Below, one piece after another: positions 9,206 to 16,883 of a DNA stretch of 64,000 nt. Position 1 is the first letter of the stretch. Every line of letters begins with the position of its first letter. The position numbers and the translations under genes were made by a program. Source of the DNA: Burkholderiaceae bacterium (lineage in GTDB: Bacteria; Pseudomonadota; Gammaproteobacteria; Burkholderiales; Burkholderiaceae_C); contig JAHCKM010000002.1 in the NCBI GenBank assembly GCA_026125795.1, positions 620,001-684,000 on the forward strand, in the 5' to 3' direction. The notes beneath the pieces are model-generated. The model saw only the letters and a program-made list of their open reading frames with translations. It was not told the DNA's origin and did not search any database.

Positions 9206-9847
9206 ATGACAACGCCTGTGCCCCCCACCGCCACCGGCAACGCGCCCGAGATCGAGTTCTGGTTCGATTTCGGCAGCAACTACAGCTACCTTTCGGCCAT
9301 GCGCATCGAAGCCGCCGCGGCCGATGCAGGCTGCCGCGTGCGCTGGCGCCCATTCGTGCTCGGGGCCATCTTCCGCTCCTTCGGCTGGGCCACCTCGCCC
9401 TTCGTGCTGCAGGAACGCAAGGGCGCCTACGTCTGGAAGGACATGGAGCGACAGTGCCGCAAGGCCGGCATTGCGTGGGCCCGCCCGAGCGTCTTTCCGC
9501 GCAGCGCGATGCTGCCGCACCGGGTGGCGCTGCTGTGTGCCGAAGAACCTTGGATCGGCGCCTTCTGCCGTCACGTGATGCAGATGAACTTCGTCGAGGA
9601 CCGCGACTTTGATGACGCCGAGGCAGTGATCGAGGCCTTTACTGCCGTCGGCGTCGCCGAGCCGGGCAGCATCATCGAGCGTGCCCTGAGCGACGCCAAC
9701 AAGTCGCGTCTGCGCGAGCAGACCAACGAGGCGGCGGCGCGCGGCATCTTCGGTGCGCCGACCTTCTTCGTCGGCACAGAGATGTTCTGGGGCAACGACC
9801 GGCTGAACGATGCCCTGGCCTGTACACGGGAGGCAAGCCGATGCTGA
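9206..9847 (+). CDS. DsbA/2-hydroxychromene-2-carboxylate isomerase family protein
   Basis: About 213 residues of the kappa-GST/HCCA-isomerase branch of the thioredoxin fold. The N-terminal EFWFDFGSNYSYLS carries the characteristic serine-containing glutathione-site turn in place of a CxxC. The middle RWRPFVLGAIFRSFGW and the C-terminal GIFGAPTFFVGTEMFWGNDRL are diagnostic of this family. Members isomerise HCCA in naphthalene breakdown using glutathione. The last few residues (ACTREASRC) run into the next damaged gene, which begins inside it at 9841. Specific substrate not assignable. Confidence 0.82.
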   Translation: MTTPVPPTATGNAPEIEFWFDFGSNYSYLSAMRIEAAAADAGCRVRWRPFVLGAIFRSFGWATSPFVLQERKGAYVWKDMERQCRKAGIAWARPSVFPRSAMLPHRVALLCAEEPWIGAFCRHVMQMNFVEDRDFDDAEAVIEAFTAVGVAEPGSIIERALSDANKSRLREQTNEAAARGIFGAPTFFVGTEMFWGNDRLNDALACTREASRC

Positions 9848-10130
9848 CCTTCGTAAACCCCTCCAAAGAGCAGTTCAAACAGCTCTGCCCGAGGCGCGGC
9901 CGATCGTGATGCTCAACCTGATCCGCTTCGTGGAACGGGTCATCGGCGCAGCCGGGGTTGATCCTGCACTGGTCGGCATGCCGGGCCGCGCGGCCTACGA
10001 GCGGTACAGCGCCGCTGCGGAAGAACCCTTTCGCGAGGCAGGCGGCCGGCAGCTTCGGATCGGTCGTCCCGTTGCGGGCTTGATCGGTCCGGCAGACGAG
10101 TCGTGGGACTTGGCCTTCGCGGCTGCGCGG
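9841..10130 (+). pseudogene. DUF1330-like protein, frameshifted and 3'-truncated
   Basis: ATG 9841 starts MLTFVNPSKEQFKQ, then the frame fails after 22 codons. Shifting frame near 9885 continues as [34 protein letters not shown] and [13 protein letters not shown], a coherent DUF1330-type ferredoxin-like fold sequence. Homology stops near 10125-10130, where ABC ATPase sequence begins in another frame. Two lesions, a frameshift and a deletion junction, make this a pseudogene. The family name is recalled from motif pattern only. Confidence 0.65.
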
Positions 10131-10501
10131 TGGCGCACCGATGGATCGCCGCGCTCAACCTGCAGCCGCCCGATCCGGCCAAGGCAGTGCGGCAGCTCTC
10201 CGGCGGCAACCAGCAGAAGGTGCTGCTCGGCAAGTGGCTGGAGCTGCGGCCGCGCGTGCTGATCCTCGACGAGCCGACGGTCGGCGTCGATGTCGGCGCC
10301 AAGGCCGAGATCTACGCCAGCCTGCGCGCCGAGCGCGAAAAGGGCATGGCGATCCTGGTGGTTTCCTCCGACCTGGAGGAGGTGATGGCGATCGCCGATC
10401 GCGTCGTCGTCATGGCCGAGGGCCGCATCGTGCGCACCTGCGACGTCCACGAGACCTCGCTGGGCGATCTCGTGCGGTCCTTCAGCGCCGCACCCGCATG
10501 A
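10131..10501 (+). pseudogene. Sugar ABC transporter ATP-binding protein, C-terminal remnant (RbsA/MglA-like)
   Basis: Only the last 120 or so residues survive: the ABC signature [18 protein letters not shown], Walker B with [15 protein letters not shown], and the H-loop region in altered form [16 protein letters not shown]. This is the C-terminal nucleotide-binding domain of an RbsA/MglA-type tandem ATPase normally about 500 residues long. The N-terminal domain and the Walker A of the second domain are absent, so it cannot bind ATP normally. A frame is open from 10103 but the first residues there have no family match. Its stop overlaps the permease start by 4 bases, the original operon junction. 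Confidence 0.8.
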
Positions 10502-11460
10502 TGGCGCAGGCACTCGGCCGCTGGCAGCGCGCGGTGCACCGCAGGCACGGTGCCAATCTCGGCCTGCCGCTGGCGCTGGCTCTGGCGCTTGGCGTGTTTG
10601 CATGGGTGCAGCCGGCGTTCCTCAGCGCCGACAACCTGATCGGCATCCTGCGCCAGGTGGCCATCGTGGGCATCATGGCCGCCGCGATGACCTTCGTCAT
10701 CATGACCGGCGGCATCGATCTGTCGGTCGGCCCCGTGCTCGCGCTGGCGGGACTGGTGGCGGTGCTGTCGCTCGACGCCGGCCTGGGCCTGCCGCTGGCG
10801 CTGGGCCTGGCGCTCGGTTGCGGGCTGGCGATCGGGCTGCTCAACGGAGGCCTGATTGCGCTCGGCGGACTGCCGCCGATCATCGTGACGCTGGCGATGC
10901 TCAGCATCGTGCGCGGCTCGGCGCTGCTGCTCGGTGGCCCCGACCTGCACGCCGTGCGCACGCAGCCGGCGTTCTCGTTCATCGGCACCGGCACTGTCGC
11001 CGGCGTGCCGTTCTCGGTGTGGCTGTTCGCCGCCGTGTCGGCGCTGCTGTGGTTCGTGCAGCGGCGCACGCCGCTCGGCCTGATGGTGGCGGCGGTCGGC
11101 GACAACGAACGCGCCGCCTGGCTCAGCGGCCATCGCACGCGGCTCATCACCTGGTCGTTGTACGGGGCGAGCGGCCTGTGCGCGGCGCTGGCCGGCGTGA
11201 TCCAGGCCTCGCAGGTGCACACCGGCTCGGCCACCTACGGCGAATTCGGCACCGAGCTCGACGTCATCGCGGCCGTGGTGCTCGGCGGCACGCAGCTCAG
11301 CGGCGGGCGCGGCTCGGTGCTGCGCACGGTGGTCGGCGTGCTGTTCCTGGGCACGCTGAACAACGCGATGAACATCCTCAACGTGCCGATCGACATCCAG
11401 CTCATCGCCAAGGGACTCATCATCGCGCTGGCGTTGGGGCTGGGACAGCGGCGCGCATGA
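10498..11460 (+). CDS. Sugar ABC transporter permease (RbsC-like), orphaned
   Basis: A 320-residue inner-membrane permease with about nine hydrophobic segments. [20 protein letters not shown] and [14 protein letters not shown], plus [16 protein letters not shown] near the C-terminus, are signatures of the ribose/xylose/autoinducer-2 permease family (BPD_transp_2). ATG 10498 overlaps the ATPase stop (ATGA). Although the reading frame is intact, the upstream ATPase is truncated and no periplasmic binding protein is nearby, so the transporter is probably non-functional unless another ATPase substitutes. It converges with the next gene. Confidence 0.85.
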   Translation: MMAQALGRWQRAVHRRHGANLGLPLALALALGVFAWVQPAFLSADNLIGILRQVAIVGIMAAAMTFVIMTGGIDLSVGPVLALAGLVAVLSLDAGLGLPLALGLALGCGLAIGLLNGGLIALGGLPPIIVTLAMLSIVRGSALLLGGPDLHAVRTQPAFSFIGTGTVAGVPFSVWLFAAVSALLWFVQRRTPLGLMVAAVGDNERAAWLSGHRTRLITWSLYGASGLCAALAGVIQASQVHTGSATYGEFGTELDVIAAVVLGGTQLSGGRGSVLRTVVGVLFLGTLNNAMNILNVPIDIQLIAKGLIIALALGLGQRRA

Positions 11461-11516
11461 GGCGCACGGCCGCTCCGAAGGCGAATTCCGGAGCGCGGAG
11501 CCGCGAAGGAGCCGCC

Positions 11517-11819
11517 TCAGACCGCCCGATTCAGCAGCCGGTTGTTCATCGAGCGGATCATCGGCCGCACCTGCTCCAGGTAGCGCTGCCACGCGGGGTT
11601 CGCCGCCAGGGCGTCACGCCGCCGCCGCCGCTCCTCGAAACTCGGATACTCCCACAGGCTCACGATCGCGTTGAGCTCGCCCACCTCGGTGGTGAAGTAG
11701 CCGATCAGACCCCGCAGCGTCTGCCGCTGGATCTCCAGCCCATCGCGGTACAAGACCTCGAGGTAGTCGTTCACCGTGACGGTGGCGTGCAGCACGTAGC
11801 AGCGTTCCTCGACGATCAT
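11517..11819 (-). CDS. NIPSNAP-family small protein
   Basis: A 100-residue protein with the ferredoxin-like NIPSNAP pattern: ERCYVLHATVTVNDYLEVL, GYFTTEVGELNAIVSLWEYPSFEERRRRRDAL and AWQRYLEQVRPMI. ATG 11819 has GAGG about 8 bases upstream; ATG 11825 is also in frame. Its promoter region is shared with the divergent SDR at 11912, which starts the catabolic block, so coregulation is plausible. Biochemical role unknown; NIPSNAP proteins often sit in aromatic or terpenoid degradation clusters. Confidence 0.8.
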   Translation of the reverse strand: MIVEERCYVLHATVTVNDYLEVLYRDGLEIQRQTLRGLIGYFTTEVGELNAIVSLWEYPSFEERRRRRDALAANPAWQRYLEQVRPMIRSMNNRLLNRAV

Positions 11820-11831
11820 GAGCATGGCCTC

Positions 11832-11860
11832 GCGACATCACCGATGGAGATGCGTATTAT
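11832..11860 (+). promoter_or_regulatory. Candidate sigma70 promoter for the SDR at 11912
   Basis: GCGACA (11832-11837; 4 of 6 to TTGACA) is 17 bases before TATTAT (11855-11860; 5 of 6 to TATAAT). The predicted transcription start falls on the inverted repeat at 11867-11883. Confidence 0.45.
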
Positions 11861-11866
11861 CGGATG

Positions 11867-11883
11867 GCGTTTGCGAGAAACGC
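11867..11883. promoter_or_regulatory. Candidate operator, inverted repeat GCGTTT-N5-AAACGC
   Basis: The 17-base GCGTTTGCGAGAAACGC has perfect 6-bp arms. It covers the expected start of transcription of the SDR gene, a place where a repressor would act. A further TCTCATATCGAGA lies at about 11893-11905. Confidence 0.45.
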
Positions 11884-11911
11884 ACAGACCGTCTCATATC
11901 GAGAGAACTGC

Positions 11912-12760
11912 ATGCAAGCGCCTCACAACCCCCACGCCGCTGCAGCGGCGGACCTGCGCCTCGACGGGCGTGTCGCCGTCGTCACCGGCGCGGCCGGCGG
12001 CATCGCGCGCGGCATCGTCGAACGGCTGGCGCTGCTGGGCGCCGATCTGGTCCTGCTCGACATCAACGACGCGGGCCTGGCGGCGCTGCCGCAGTGGCTG
12101 GCCGTGCACGGCCGGCGTGTGCTGGCGCTGCATTGCGACGTGTCGGATCCGCACCAGGTCGGCGCCGCCGCCGCGCGCGTGGCGCAGGCGTTCGACGGCT
12201 GCGACTTCCTGGTGAACAACGCGGGCGTGCTGCCGGCCGCGAGCTCCATCGAGGACCAAAGCCTGCAGGTCTGGGACGACTCGATGGCCGTCAACGTGCG
12301 CGGCGTGTTCCTCTGCACGCAGACCTTTGGCCGCTTCATGCTGCGGCGCCGCAGCGGCAGTATCGTGAACATCGCATCGATCGGCGCGCAGGCGCCCAAT
12401 GCGTCGCCGCCGTACGCGGCCGCCAAGGCGGCGGTGATCGCGTTCACGCGCCAGACCGCGGTGGAGTGGGGGCCGGAAGGCGTGCGGGCGAATTCGGTCA
12501 GCCCGGGCTTCGTGCGTACGCCGCTGTCGGAGCACATGTATGCCACGACCGACATGGCGCAGGTGCGCAGCGCGATGGTGCCGGTGCGGCGTCTCGGCAT
12601 GCCGATGGACATCGCCGGCGTCGTCGCCTTCCTGCTCAGCGATGCGGCCGCCTATGTGAACGGCCAGGACATGCAGGTCGACGGCGGTTTCATGCAGTCC
12701 ACGCTGATGCGCGCCCAGCCACCGCGGGGGCAGCACGGCGGCACCGGTCGCGGTCGTTGA
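11912..12760 (+). CDS. Short-chain dehydrogenase/reductase
   Basis: A 282-residue classical SDR. The cofactor motif is TGAAGGIA, near the start of the fold, with one residue off the usual TGxxxGIG ending. DLVLLDIND ends in Asp, indicating NAD(H) preference; NNAGVLP follows and the catalytic Tyr-x3-Lys is YAAAKAA. The tail VNGQDMQVDGGFMQSTLM resembles that of the SDR at 19019 (VNGQEIVVDGGFLHTSLM), so the two are probably paralogues acting on related substrates. ATG 11912 follows GAGAGAACTGC. It faces the IclR regulator gene convergently, 9 bases apart. Alcohol/ketone substrate unknown. Confidence 0.85.
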   Translation: MQAPHNPHAAAAADLRLDGRVAVVTGAAGGIARGIVERLALLGADLVLLDINDAGLAALPQWLAVHGRRVLALHCDVSDPHQVGAAAARVAQAFDGCDFLVNNAGVLPAASSIEDQSLQVWDDSMAVNVRGVFLCTQTFGRFMLRRRSGSIVNIASIGAQAPNASPPYAAAKAAVIAFTRQTAVEWGPEGVRANSVSPGFVRTPLSEHMYATTDMAQVRSAMVPVRRLGMPMDIAGVVAFLLSDAAAYVNGQDMQVDGGFMQSTLMRAQPPRGQHGGTGRGR

Positions 12761-12769
12761 CCGGCCGCA

Positions 12770-13702
12770 TCACGTCGAAGCGCGGCGGGCTGCCGCACGT
12801 CGTGCGGCAGCCGTGTCCGATGCACGGCGCGGGCTGTTTCTTTTGGGCCGTGCCGTGGCCAGGCTCTTGGGCGCGCGCGATGCCACCGCGCGCAGCGGCT
12901 TGTGCAGCCGGCTCGTGATCTCCGCCGCCGCACGCTTGGCCATCTCACCCAGCGGCGGCAAGTCGGCCTCGCCAACCTCCTTGCGCAGCTTCACCAGGCA
13001 CAGGCTCGCCGTGACGTCGCCTGAAGGCAAGAAGATCGGCGCCGAGATGCCGACCAGCGTCTTGTCGATGTCGCTCGCAACCGCGTAGCCGCGTTTGCTC
13101 ACCACGCGCATGTTCTCGCGGAACTCCAGCCAGTTGTGCCCCAGGCCGGCGCTGGCGATCTCGTGCGGATGGTGCAGGAACAGGCGCTGCAGCTGCTGCA
13201 TGCGCAGATTGGCCAGGATGATGCGCGACGGCGCGCCAAGAAAGAGCGGAAACGGCCGGCCACGGTCGAAGCTGCTCTTGATGCGCGGATCGGTCTTGTC
13301 GACATAGATGCTGAGCACGCGCAGCCCGTAGAACCGGCACAACAACTGGTCACCGTCGAGCGCAGGCCGGATCCTCTCCATCACCTCCGGCGCGACCTGC
13401 AGCAGCGGATCCGCCAGCCGGATCTGCCGGTCCATTTCAATGAAGCGCGGCCCCAGCGAGTAGGCCCCTCCGCCGTCGGGGGTGAGGAAGCCGGTCTCCA
13501 CCAGTGCGCGCAGGTAGCGGTACATCGTGGCCCGGGCGACGCCGAGCCGCTCGATCAGCAGATCGGTGGTCCACAGCGGCTGGTCCTCGGTGAACAGGTC
13601 CAGGATGCTCAACACGCGGTCGGTGCTGCTGTCGGCACGCTGACCCGGTCTGGTGGTGACGGTCTTGTTTCCACTGGCCATGACACGCTTTCTCAGGCTC
13701 AT
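12770..13702 (-). CDS. IclR-family transcriptional regulator
   Basis: A 310-residue regulator. The N-terminal winged helix (STDRVLSILDLFTEDQPLWTTDLLIERLGVARATMYRYLRALVETGFL) is followed by an effector domain with RPALDGDQLLCRFYGLRVL and GYAVASDIDKTLVGISAPIF, the usual IclR ligand domain. ATG 13702 is chosen because GAGGG is 5 bases upstream, and because a 25-bp palindrome (13720-13744) would otherwise be inside the coding region; ATG 13783 is in frame but unlikely. The C-terminal 45 residues are Ala/Arg-rich and atypical. Divergent from the catabolic block, so probably its local regulator, responding to a pathway intermediate. Confidence 0.85.
   Translation of the reverse strand: MSLRKRVMASGNKTVTTRPGQRADSSTDRVLSILDLFTEDQPLWTTDLLIERLGVARATMYRYLRALVETGFLTPDGGGAYSLGPRFIEMDRQIRLADPLLQVAPEVMERIRPALDGDQLLCRFYGLRVLSIYVDKTDPRIKSSFDRGRPFPLFLGAPSRIILANLRMQQLQRLFLHHPHEIASAGLGHNWLEFRENMRVVSKRGYAVASDIDKTLVGISAPIFLPSGDVTASLCLVKLRKEVGEADLPPLGEMAKRAAAEITSRLHKPLRAVASRAPKSLATARPKRNSPRRASDTAAARRAAARRAST
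12788..12812. repeat. 25-bp perfect palindrome in the 3' end of the IclR gene
   Basis: GGCTGCCGCACG (12788-12799) and CGTGCGGCAGCC (12801-12812) pair perfectly about a single T. It could form a strong hairpin in transcripts from the convergent SDR gene (stop at 12760), and it encodes part of the odd Ala/Arg-rich tail of the regulator. No immediate U-run follows, so termination would be imperfect. Confidence 0.6.
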
Positions 13703-13719
13703 GGCCCTCAAAAGGCCGA

Positions 13720-13744
13720 CGAGGTCTCGAACTTCGAGACCTCG
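13720..13744. promoter_or_regulatory. Probable IclR operator, 25-bp perfect palindrome
   Basis: CGAGGTCTCGAA (13720-13731) and TTCGAGACCTCG (13733-13744) are exact reverse complements around one C. It sits 18-42 bases before the chosen start of the divergent IclR gene, an expected position for autoregulation. The core TCTCGAACTTCGAGA resembles a 15-base site at 24878-24892 in front of the tannase-family gene. Confidence 0.65.
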
Positions 13745-13781
13745 CATGTTAGCAATGGGCCTCGATAGAGTGGGGATATTC

Positions 13782-13796
13782 ATGAGCTCTTCTCAT
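13782..13796. promoter_or_regulatory. Inverted repeat upstream of the catabolic operon promoter
   Basis: ATGAGCTCTTCTCAT has 5-bp perfect arms (ATGAG/CTCAT) and lies 11 bases upstream of the -35 box at 13808. An activator or IclR site is possible; the sequence differs from the 25-bp palindrome. Confidence 0.35.
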
Positions 13797-13807
13797 AAGA
13801 AACTCGA

Positions 13808-13836
13808 TTGACAGCGTCTCCATGCGACACTAGATT
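13808..13836 (+). promoter_or_regulatory. Strong sigma70 promoter of the catabolic operon
   Basis: TTGACA (13808-13813, perfect -35) is separated by 17 bases from TAGATT (13831-13836, 4 of 6). The start of transcription should be near 13843. This leaves no room for a ribosome site before ATG 13848 and therefore favours ATG 13866 as the first start codon. Confidence 0.65.
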
Positions 13837-13865
13837 GCAAGTCGCGCATGGTGAGACTGAGCAAC

Positions 13866-14708
13866 ATGGCGGAACCGCATCCCCCGCTGATCGTCGAGCA
13901 TGACGCCGGGCGCACCCTGGTGTTCGATTCGGCGACGCACGTCGAGGCCTACGTCGCGCGCACGCCGTGCAGCGGCGACGTGATCGTTGCCGCCTCCTAT
14001 GCCGGGGTTCTGTGTGCCCGCATGGTCATGCTCGCCAGGCCGCGCGCCGCGATCGGGCTCGACTGCGGCATCGGCAAGGATGGCGCCGGAGTTGCCGGCC
14101 TCTGGTACTACGAGGCGCTCGACGTGCCTGCCGCCGCCGTCGACTCGGGCACCGCCGAGATGGGCAATGGCCAGGACATGTTCTCCCACGGCGTGCTGAG
14201 CCGCGTCAACGAGTGTGCGCAGCGACTGGGCGTGGAGGCCGGACTTCCGGTGCAGCAGGCAGCGGACGCGCTGCTGAGCGGATCGCGCAAGCCGGCACGA
14301 TTCGATCCCGCTCGACGGCTCGTGGTCCAGGAGGGTCCGCAAGGGCGTTGCATCGTGTGCACCGACTCGATCGCCTTCGCGCTGCCGGAGGACCGCGAGC
14401 GCAACGTGCTGTGCACCGCCGGCCATACCGGGCGCAGCGTGGTCGAGTACTTTCGCCGCTTTCGCCCATGGGGCTTCATCTGCTCCGACGGCGGCATCGG
14501 CAAGAACCGCAGCGGCATCGCCGCGCTCGAGGTGGTCGACGCCGACGGCATCGCCGGCGCAGCCGTGGATGCGATGACGGCGCGCATGGGCGACGGCCGG
14601 AGCACGTATTTCGATGGCGTGATCAGCGCGGTCAATCGCACCGCGCATGCAAAGGGCGTGCGCGTCGGCCAGTCGGCTCGCGAGGCCGCGGCGCTGTTGT
14701 TGAACTGA
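13866..14708 (+). CDS. Protein of unrecognised family made of two homologous halves
   Basis: About 280 residues, no signal peptide, no membrane segment, not assignable to a known family by eye. The two halves align with each other: half one has GLDCGIGKDGAGVAGLWYYE, AAAVDSGTAEMGNGQDMFS and GVLSRVNECAQRLGV; half two has CSDGGIGKNRSGIAALEVV, AAVDAMTARMGDGRSTYFD and GVISAVNRTAHAKGV. Each begins with a beta-strand of cysteine- and glycine-containing residues. The conserved D/G-GIGK, MG(N/D)G and S.VN positions are presumably structural or ligand-binding. ATG 13866 is chosen because of the promoter at 13808-13836 and GGTGAG 10 bases before; ATG 13848 is in frame. First gene of the catabolic operon, 16 bases before a cupin gene. 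Confidence 0.75.
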   Translation: MAEPHPPLIVEHDAGRTLVFDSATHVEAYVARTPCSGDVIVAASYAGVLCARMVMLARPRAAIGLDCGIGKDGAGVAGLWYYEALDVPAAAVDSGTAEMGNGQDMFSHGVLSRVNECAQRLGVEAGLPVQQAADALLSGSRKPARFDPARRLVVQEGPQGRCIVCTDSIAFALPEDRERNVLCTAGHTGRSVVEYFRRFRPWGFICSDGGIGKNRSGIAALEVVDADGIAGAAVDAMTARMGDGRSTYFDGVISAVNRTAHAKGVRVGQSAREAAALLLN

Positions 14709-14724
14709 AAAGCGAGGAACACGC

Positions 14725-15123
14725 ATGGCCCGTACCCCCCACCTTCGCGGAGAGGAGACGCTTTCCGAGCTCGCCTCCCGTTATGTTTCCGTCGATCAGC
14801 TGCCGTGGAAGCCCACGCCCACACCCGGCATTGACATGAAGATCCTGCTGGAAGACAAGGACAGCGGCTTGCTGACGGCGCTGTTCCGCTGGCAGCCCGG
14901 CACCGCGCTCGACCTGCATGAACACGTGGAGATCGAGCAGACCTACGTGCTGGAGGGCAGCATCGTCGACGACGAAGGCGAGGTGACCGCCGGCAACTAC
15001 GTGTGGCGCCCCAAGGGCAATCAGCACCTGGCGCGCTCGCCGGACGGCGCGCTGGTCATCTCGTTCTTCCTCAAGCCGAACAAGTTCCTCACCGGCAAGG
15101 CGGCGGGTCAGGAGCTGCGTTGA
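14725..15123 (+). CDS. Cupin-domain protein (acetylacetone dioxygenase/ChrR-like)
   Basis: A 132-residue single-cupin protein. The metal motif is visible as LDLHEHVEIEQTYVLEG (two His, then Glu) followed by AGNYVWRPKGNQH, whose final His completes a 3-His/1-Glu site. Small Fe(II) cupins of this type cleave beta-diketones or serve as metal-dependent isomerases. Lies inside the catabolic operon between the two-half protein and the flavoprotein, so a C-C cleaving or isomerising step in the pathway is a reasonable guess. Confidence 0.82.
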   Translation: MARTPHLRGEETLSELASRYVSVDQLPWKPTPTPGIDMKILLEDKDSGLLTALFRWQPGTALDLHEHVEIEQTYVLEGSIVDDEGEVTAGNYVWRPKGNQHLARSPDGALVISFFLKPNKFLTGKAAGQELR

Positions 15124-15146
15124 CAGCCGTGCCCGAGTCTCACGGG

Positions 15147-16883
15147 ATGGCCACGACCGCGTGCGACGTGATCGTGGTCGGCTCGGGCGCCGGCGGTCTG
15201 GCCGCGGCGGTCACGGCCGCGAAAGGCGGCCTGAAGGTCATCGTGCTGGAGAAGGAGCCGCTGTACGGCGGCACCACCGCGCGCTCGGGCGGCGTGTTGT
15301 GGATCCCGTGCAACCCGAAGTCGCAGGAGCTCGGCATCGACGACAGCGTGGAGCAGGCGCGCCGCTACCTGCGGCACGAAGCCGCGGCGCACTACGACGC
15401 CGCGCGCGTCGACGCCTTCCTAGACAACGGTCCGCGCATGGTGCGCTTCTTCGAGAGCGAGACCGCGGTGCGTTTCGTCGCGGTGCCCGAGTTTCCCGAC
15501 TACCACCCCGACGTTCCCGGCGCCAGGGCCGGCGGGCGCTCGATCGTTGCCGCGCCGTATGACGCGGGCGCGTTGGGCCCGGACGTGAAGCGCCTGCGTC
15601 CGCCGCTGCGCGAGATCACGTTCGTCGGGATGATGTTCAACGCCAACCAGGAGATCGCGCACTTCTTCAACGTCACGCGCTCGCTGTCGTCGGCCGCGTA
15701 CGTCGTGCGCCGGCTGTTGCAGCACGCGCTGGAGATGCTTCGCCACGGGCGCGCGCAGCGTCTGACCAATGGCAACGCGCTGGTCGCACGCCTGGCGCGC
15801 AGCGCGCTCGATGCCGGCGTCGAGGTTCGAACTGGAGCGCGCGTCGAGAGGCTGCTGCTGGAAGGCGGCCGCATCCGCGGGGTTGAGTGTGCGGTGGGCG
15901 GGCGCTCGGAGTCCGTGCACGCGCGCCACGGCGTCGTGCTGGCAACGGGCGGCTTTCCGCAGGACCCTGAGTTGCGCACGCGCCTGTTTGCGCATGCACC
16001 CCATGTCTCGCCGGCGCCACCCGGCAACACAGGCGACGGCTGGCGCCTCGCGCAGCAGGCCGGCGGACAGACCGTGGCTTCGTTGCCGAACAACGCGGCC
16101 TGGATCCCGGTGTCGATCGTGCCGCGCCGGCGAGAGCCGCACGGCGTCTTTCCGCATCTGCTCGATCGCTACAAGCCCGGCGTCATCGCGGTGGACCCGA
16201 ACGGCAGGCGCTTCACCAACGAAGCCAATTCCTACCACGACGTGGGTCAGGCCATGCAGGCGGCGTGCGCGAACCACTCGGAGACGTTTGCCTGGCTGGT
16301 GGCGGACCATCGGGCCATCGGCCGCTACGGTCTCGGCCACGTGAAGCCGTTTCCCCTGCCGTTGTGGCCGCATCTGCGTTCGGGCTATTTGAAGCGCGGC
16401 CGCACGCCGGCCCAACTCGCCGCGGCGATCGGCGTCGACGCGACGACGTTCACGCAAACGATCCAAGCGTTCAACCGGGCCGCGCAGGACGGACTGGATC
16501 CTGCTTTCGGCAAGGGATCGACGGCCTACAACCGCTACCTCGGTGACCAGAACCATCGCCCCAATCCCTGCGTGGCGCCGCTCGATCGAGCGCCGTACTA
16601 CGCGGTGAAGCTGCTGATGGGTGACCTGGGCACCTTCGCCGGCATCCGCACCGACGACCGCGCTCGTGTGGTCGGTGCGGACGGGGTGCCCGTTGCGGGC
16701 CTGTATGCGGTGGGCAACGACGCCCTCAGCGTGATGGGCGGCAGCTACCCCGGTGGCGGCATCACGTTGGGGCCCGCGATGACCTTCGGCTACATCGCCG
16801 GGCGCCATCTCGTCGCGCAGGCGCATCTGCCGCAATCGTCCGAGCCACGTCGTCAATACCAGATGGAAGGAGACATCGCATGA
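15147..16883 (+). CDS. FAD-dependent dehydrogenase, 3-ketosteroid-delta1-dehydrogenase-like
   Basis: About 578 residues of the fumarate reductase/KstD flavoprotein superfamily. The N-terminal VIVVGSGAGGLAAAVTAAKGG is the FAD Rossmann motif, continued by TTARSGGVLWIP. The C-terminal GLYAVGNDALSVMGGSYPGG and ITLGPAMTFGYIAGRH closely match the KstD pattern, in which the Tyr of SYPG is part of the active site. Family chemistry: introduces a double bond next to a ring ketone. ATG 15147 is used; GTG 15129 is in frame. It ends in a 4-base ATGA overlap with the Bug receptor gene. Ring-ketone substrate inferred. Confidence 0.85.
   Translation: MATTACDVIVVGSGAGGLAAAVTAAKGGLKVIVLEKEPLYGGTTARSGGVLWIPCNPKSQELGIDDSVEQARRYLRHEAAAHYDAARVDAFLDNGPRMVRFFESETAVRFVAVPEFPDYHPDVPGARAGGRSIVAAPYDAGALGPDVKRLRPPLREITFVGMMFNANQEIAHFFNVTRSLSSAAYVVRRLLQHALEMLRHGRAQRLTNGNALVARLARSALDAGVEVRTGARVERLLLEGGRIRGVECAVGGRSESVHARHGVVLATGGFPQDPELRTRLFAHAPHVSPAPPGNTGDGWRLAQQAGGQTVASLPNNAAWIPVSIVPRRREPHGVFPHLLDRYKPGVIAVDPNGRRFTNEANSYHDVGQAMQAACANHSETFAWLVADHRAIGRYGLGHVKPFPLPLWPHLRSGYLKRGRTPAQLAAAIGVDATTFTQTIQAFNRAAQDGLDPAFGKGSTAYNRYLGDQNHRPNPCVAPLDRAPYYAVKLLMGDLGTFAGIRTDDRARVVGADGVPVAGLYAVGNDALSVMGGSYPGGGITLGPAMTFGYIAGRHLVAQAHLPQSSEPRRQYQMEGDIA

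Noticed and set aside
13703-13783. Earlier IclR start at 13783
   Set aside because: It would place the perfect 25-bp palindrome inside the coding region; ATG 13702 has a ribosome site and normal IclR N-terminus.
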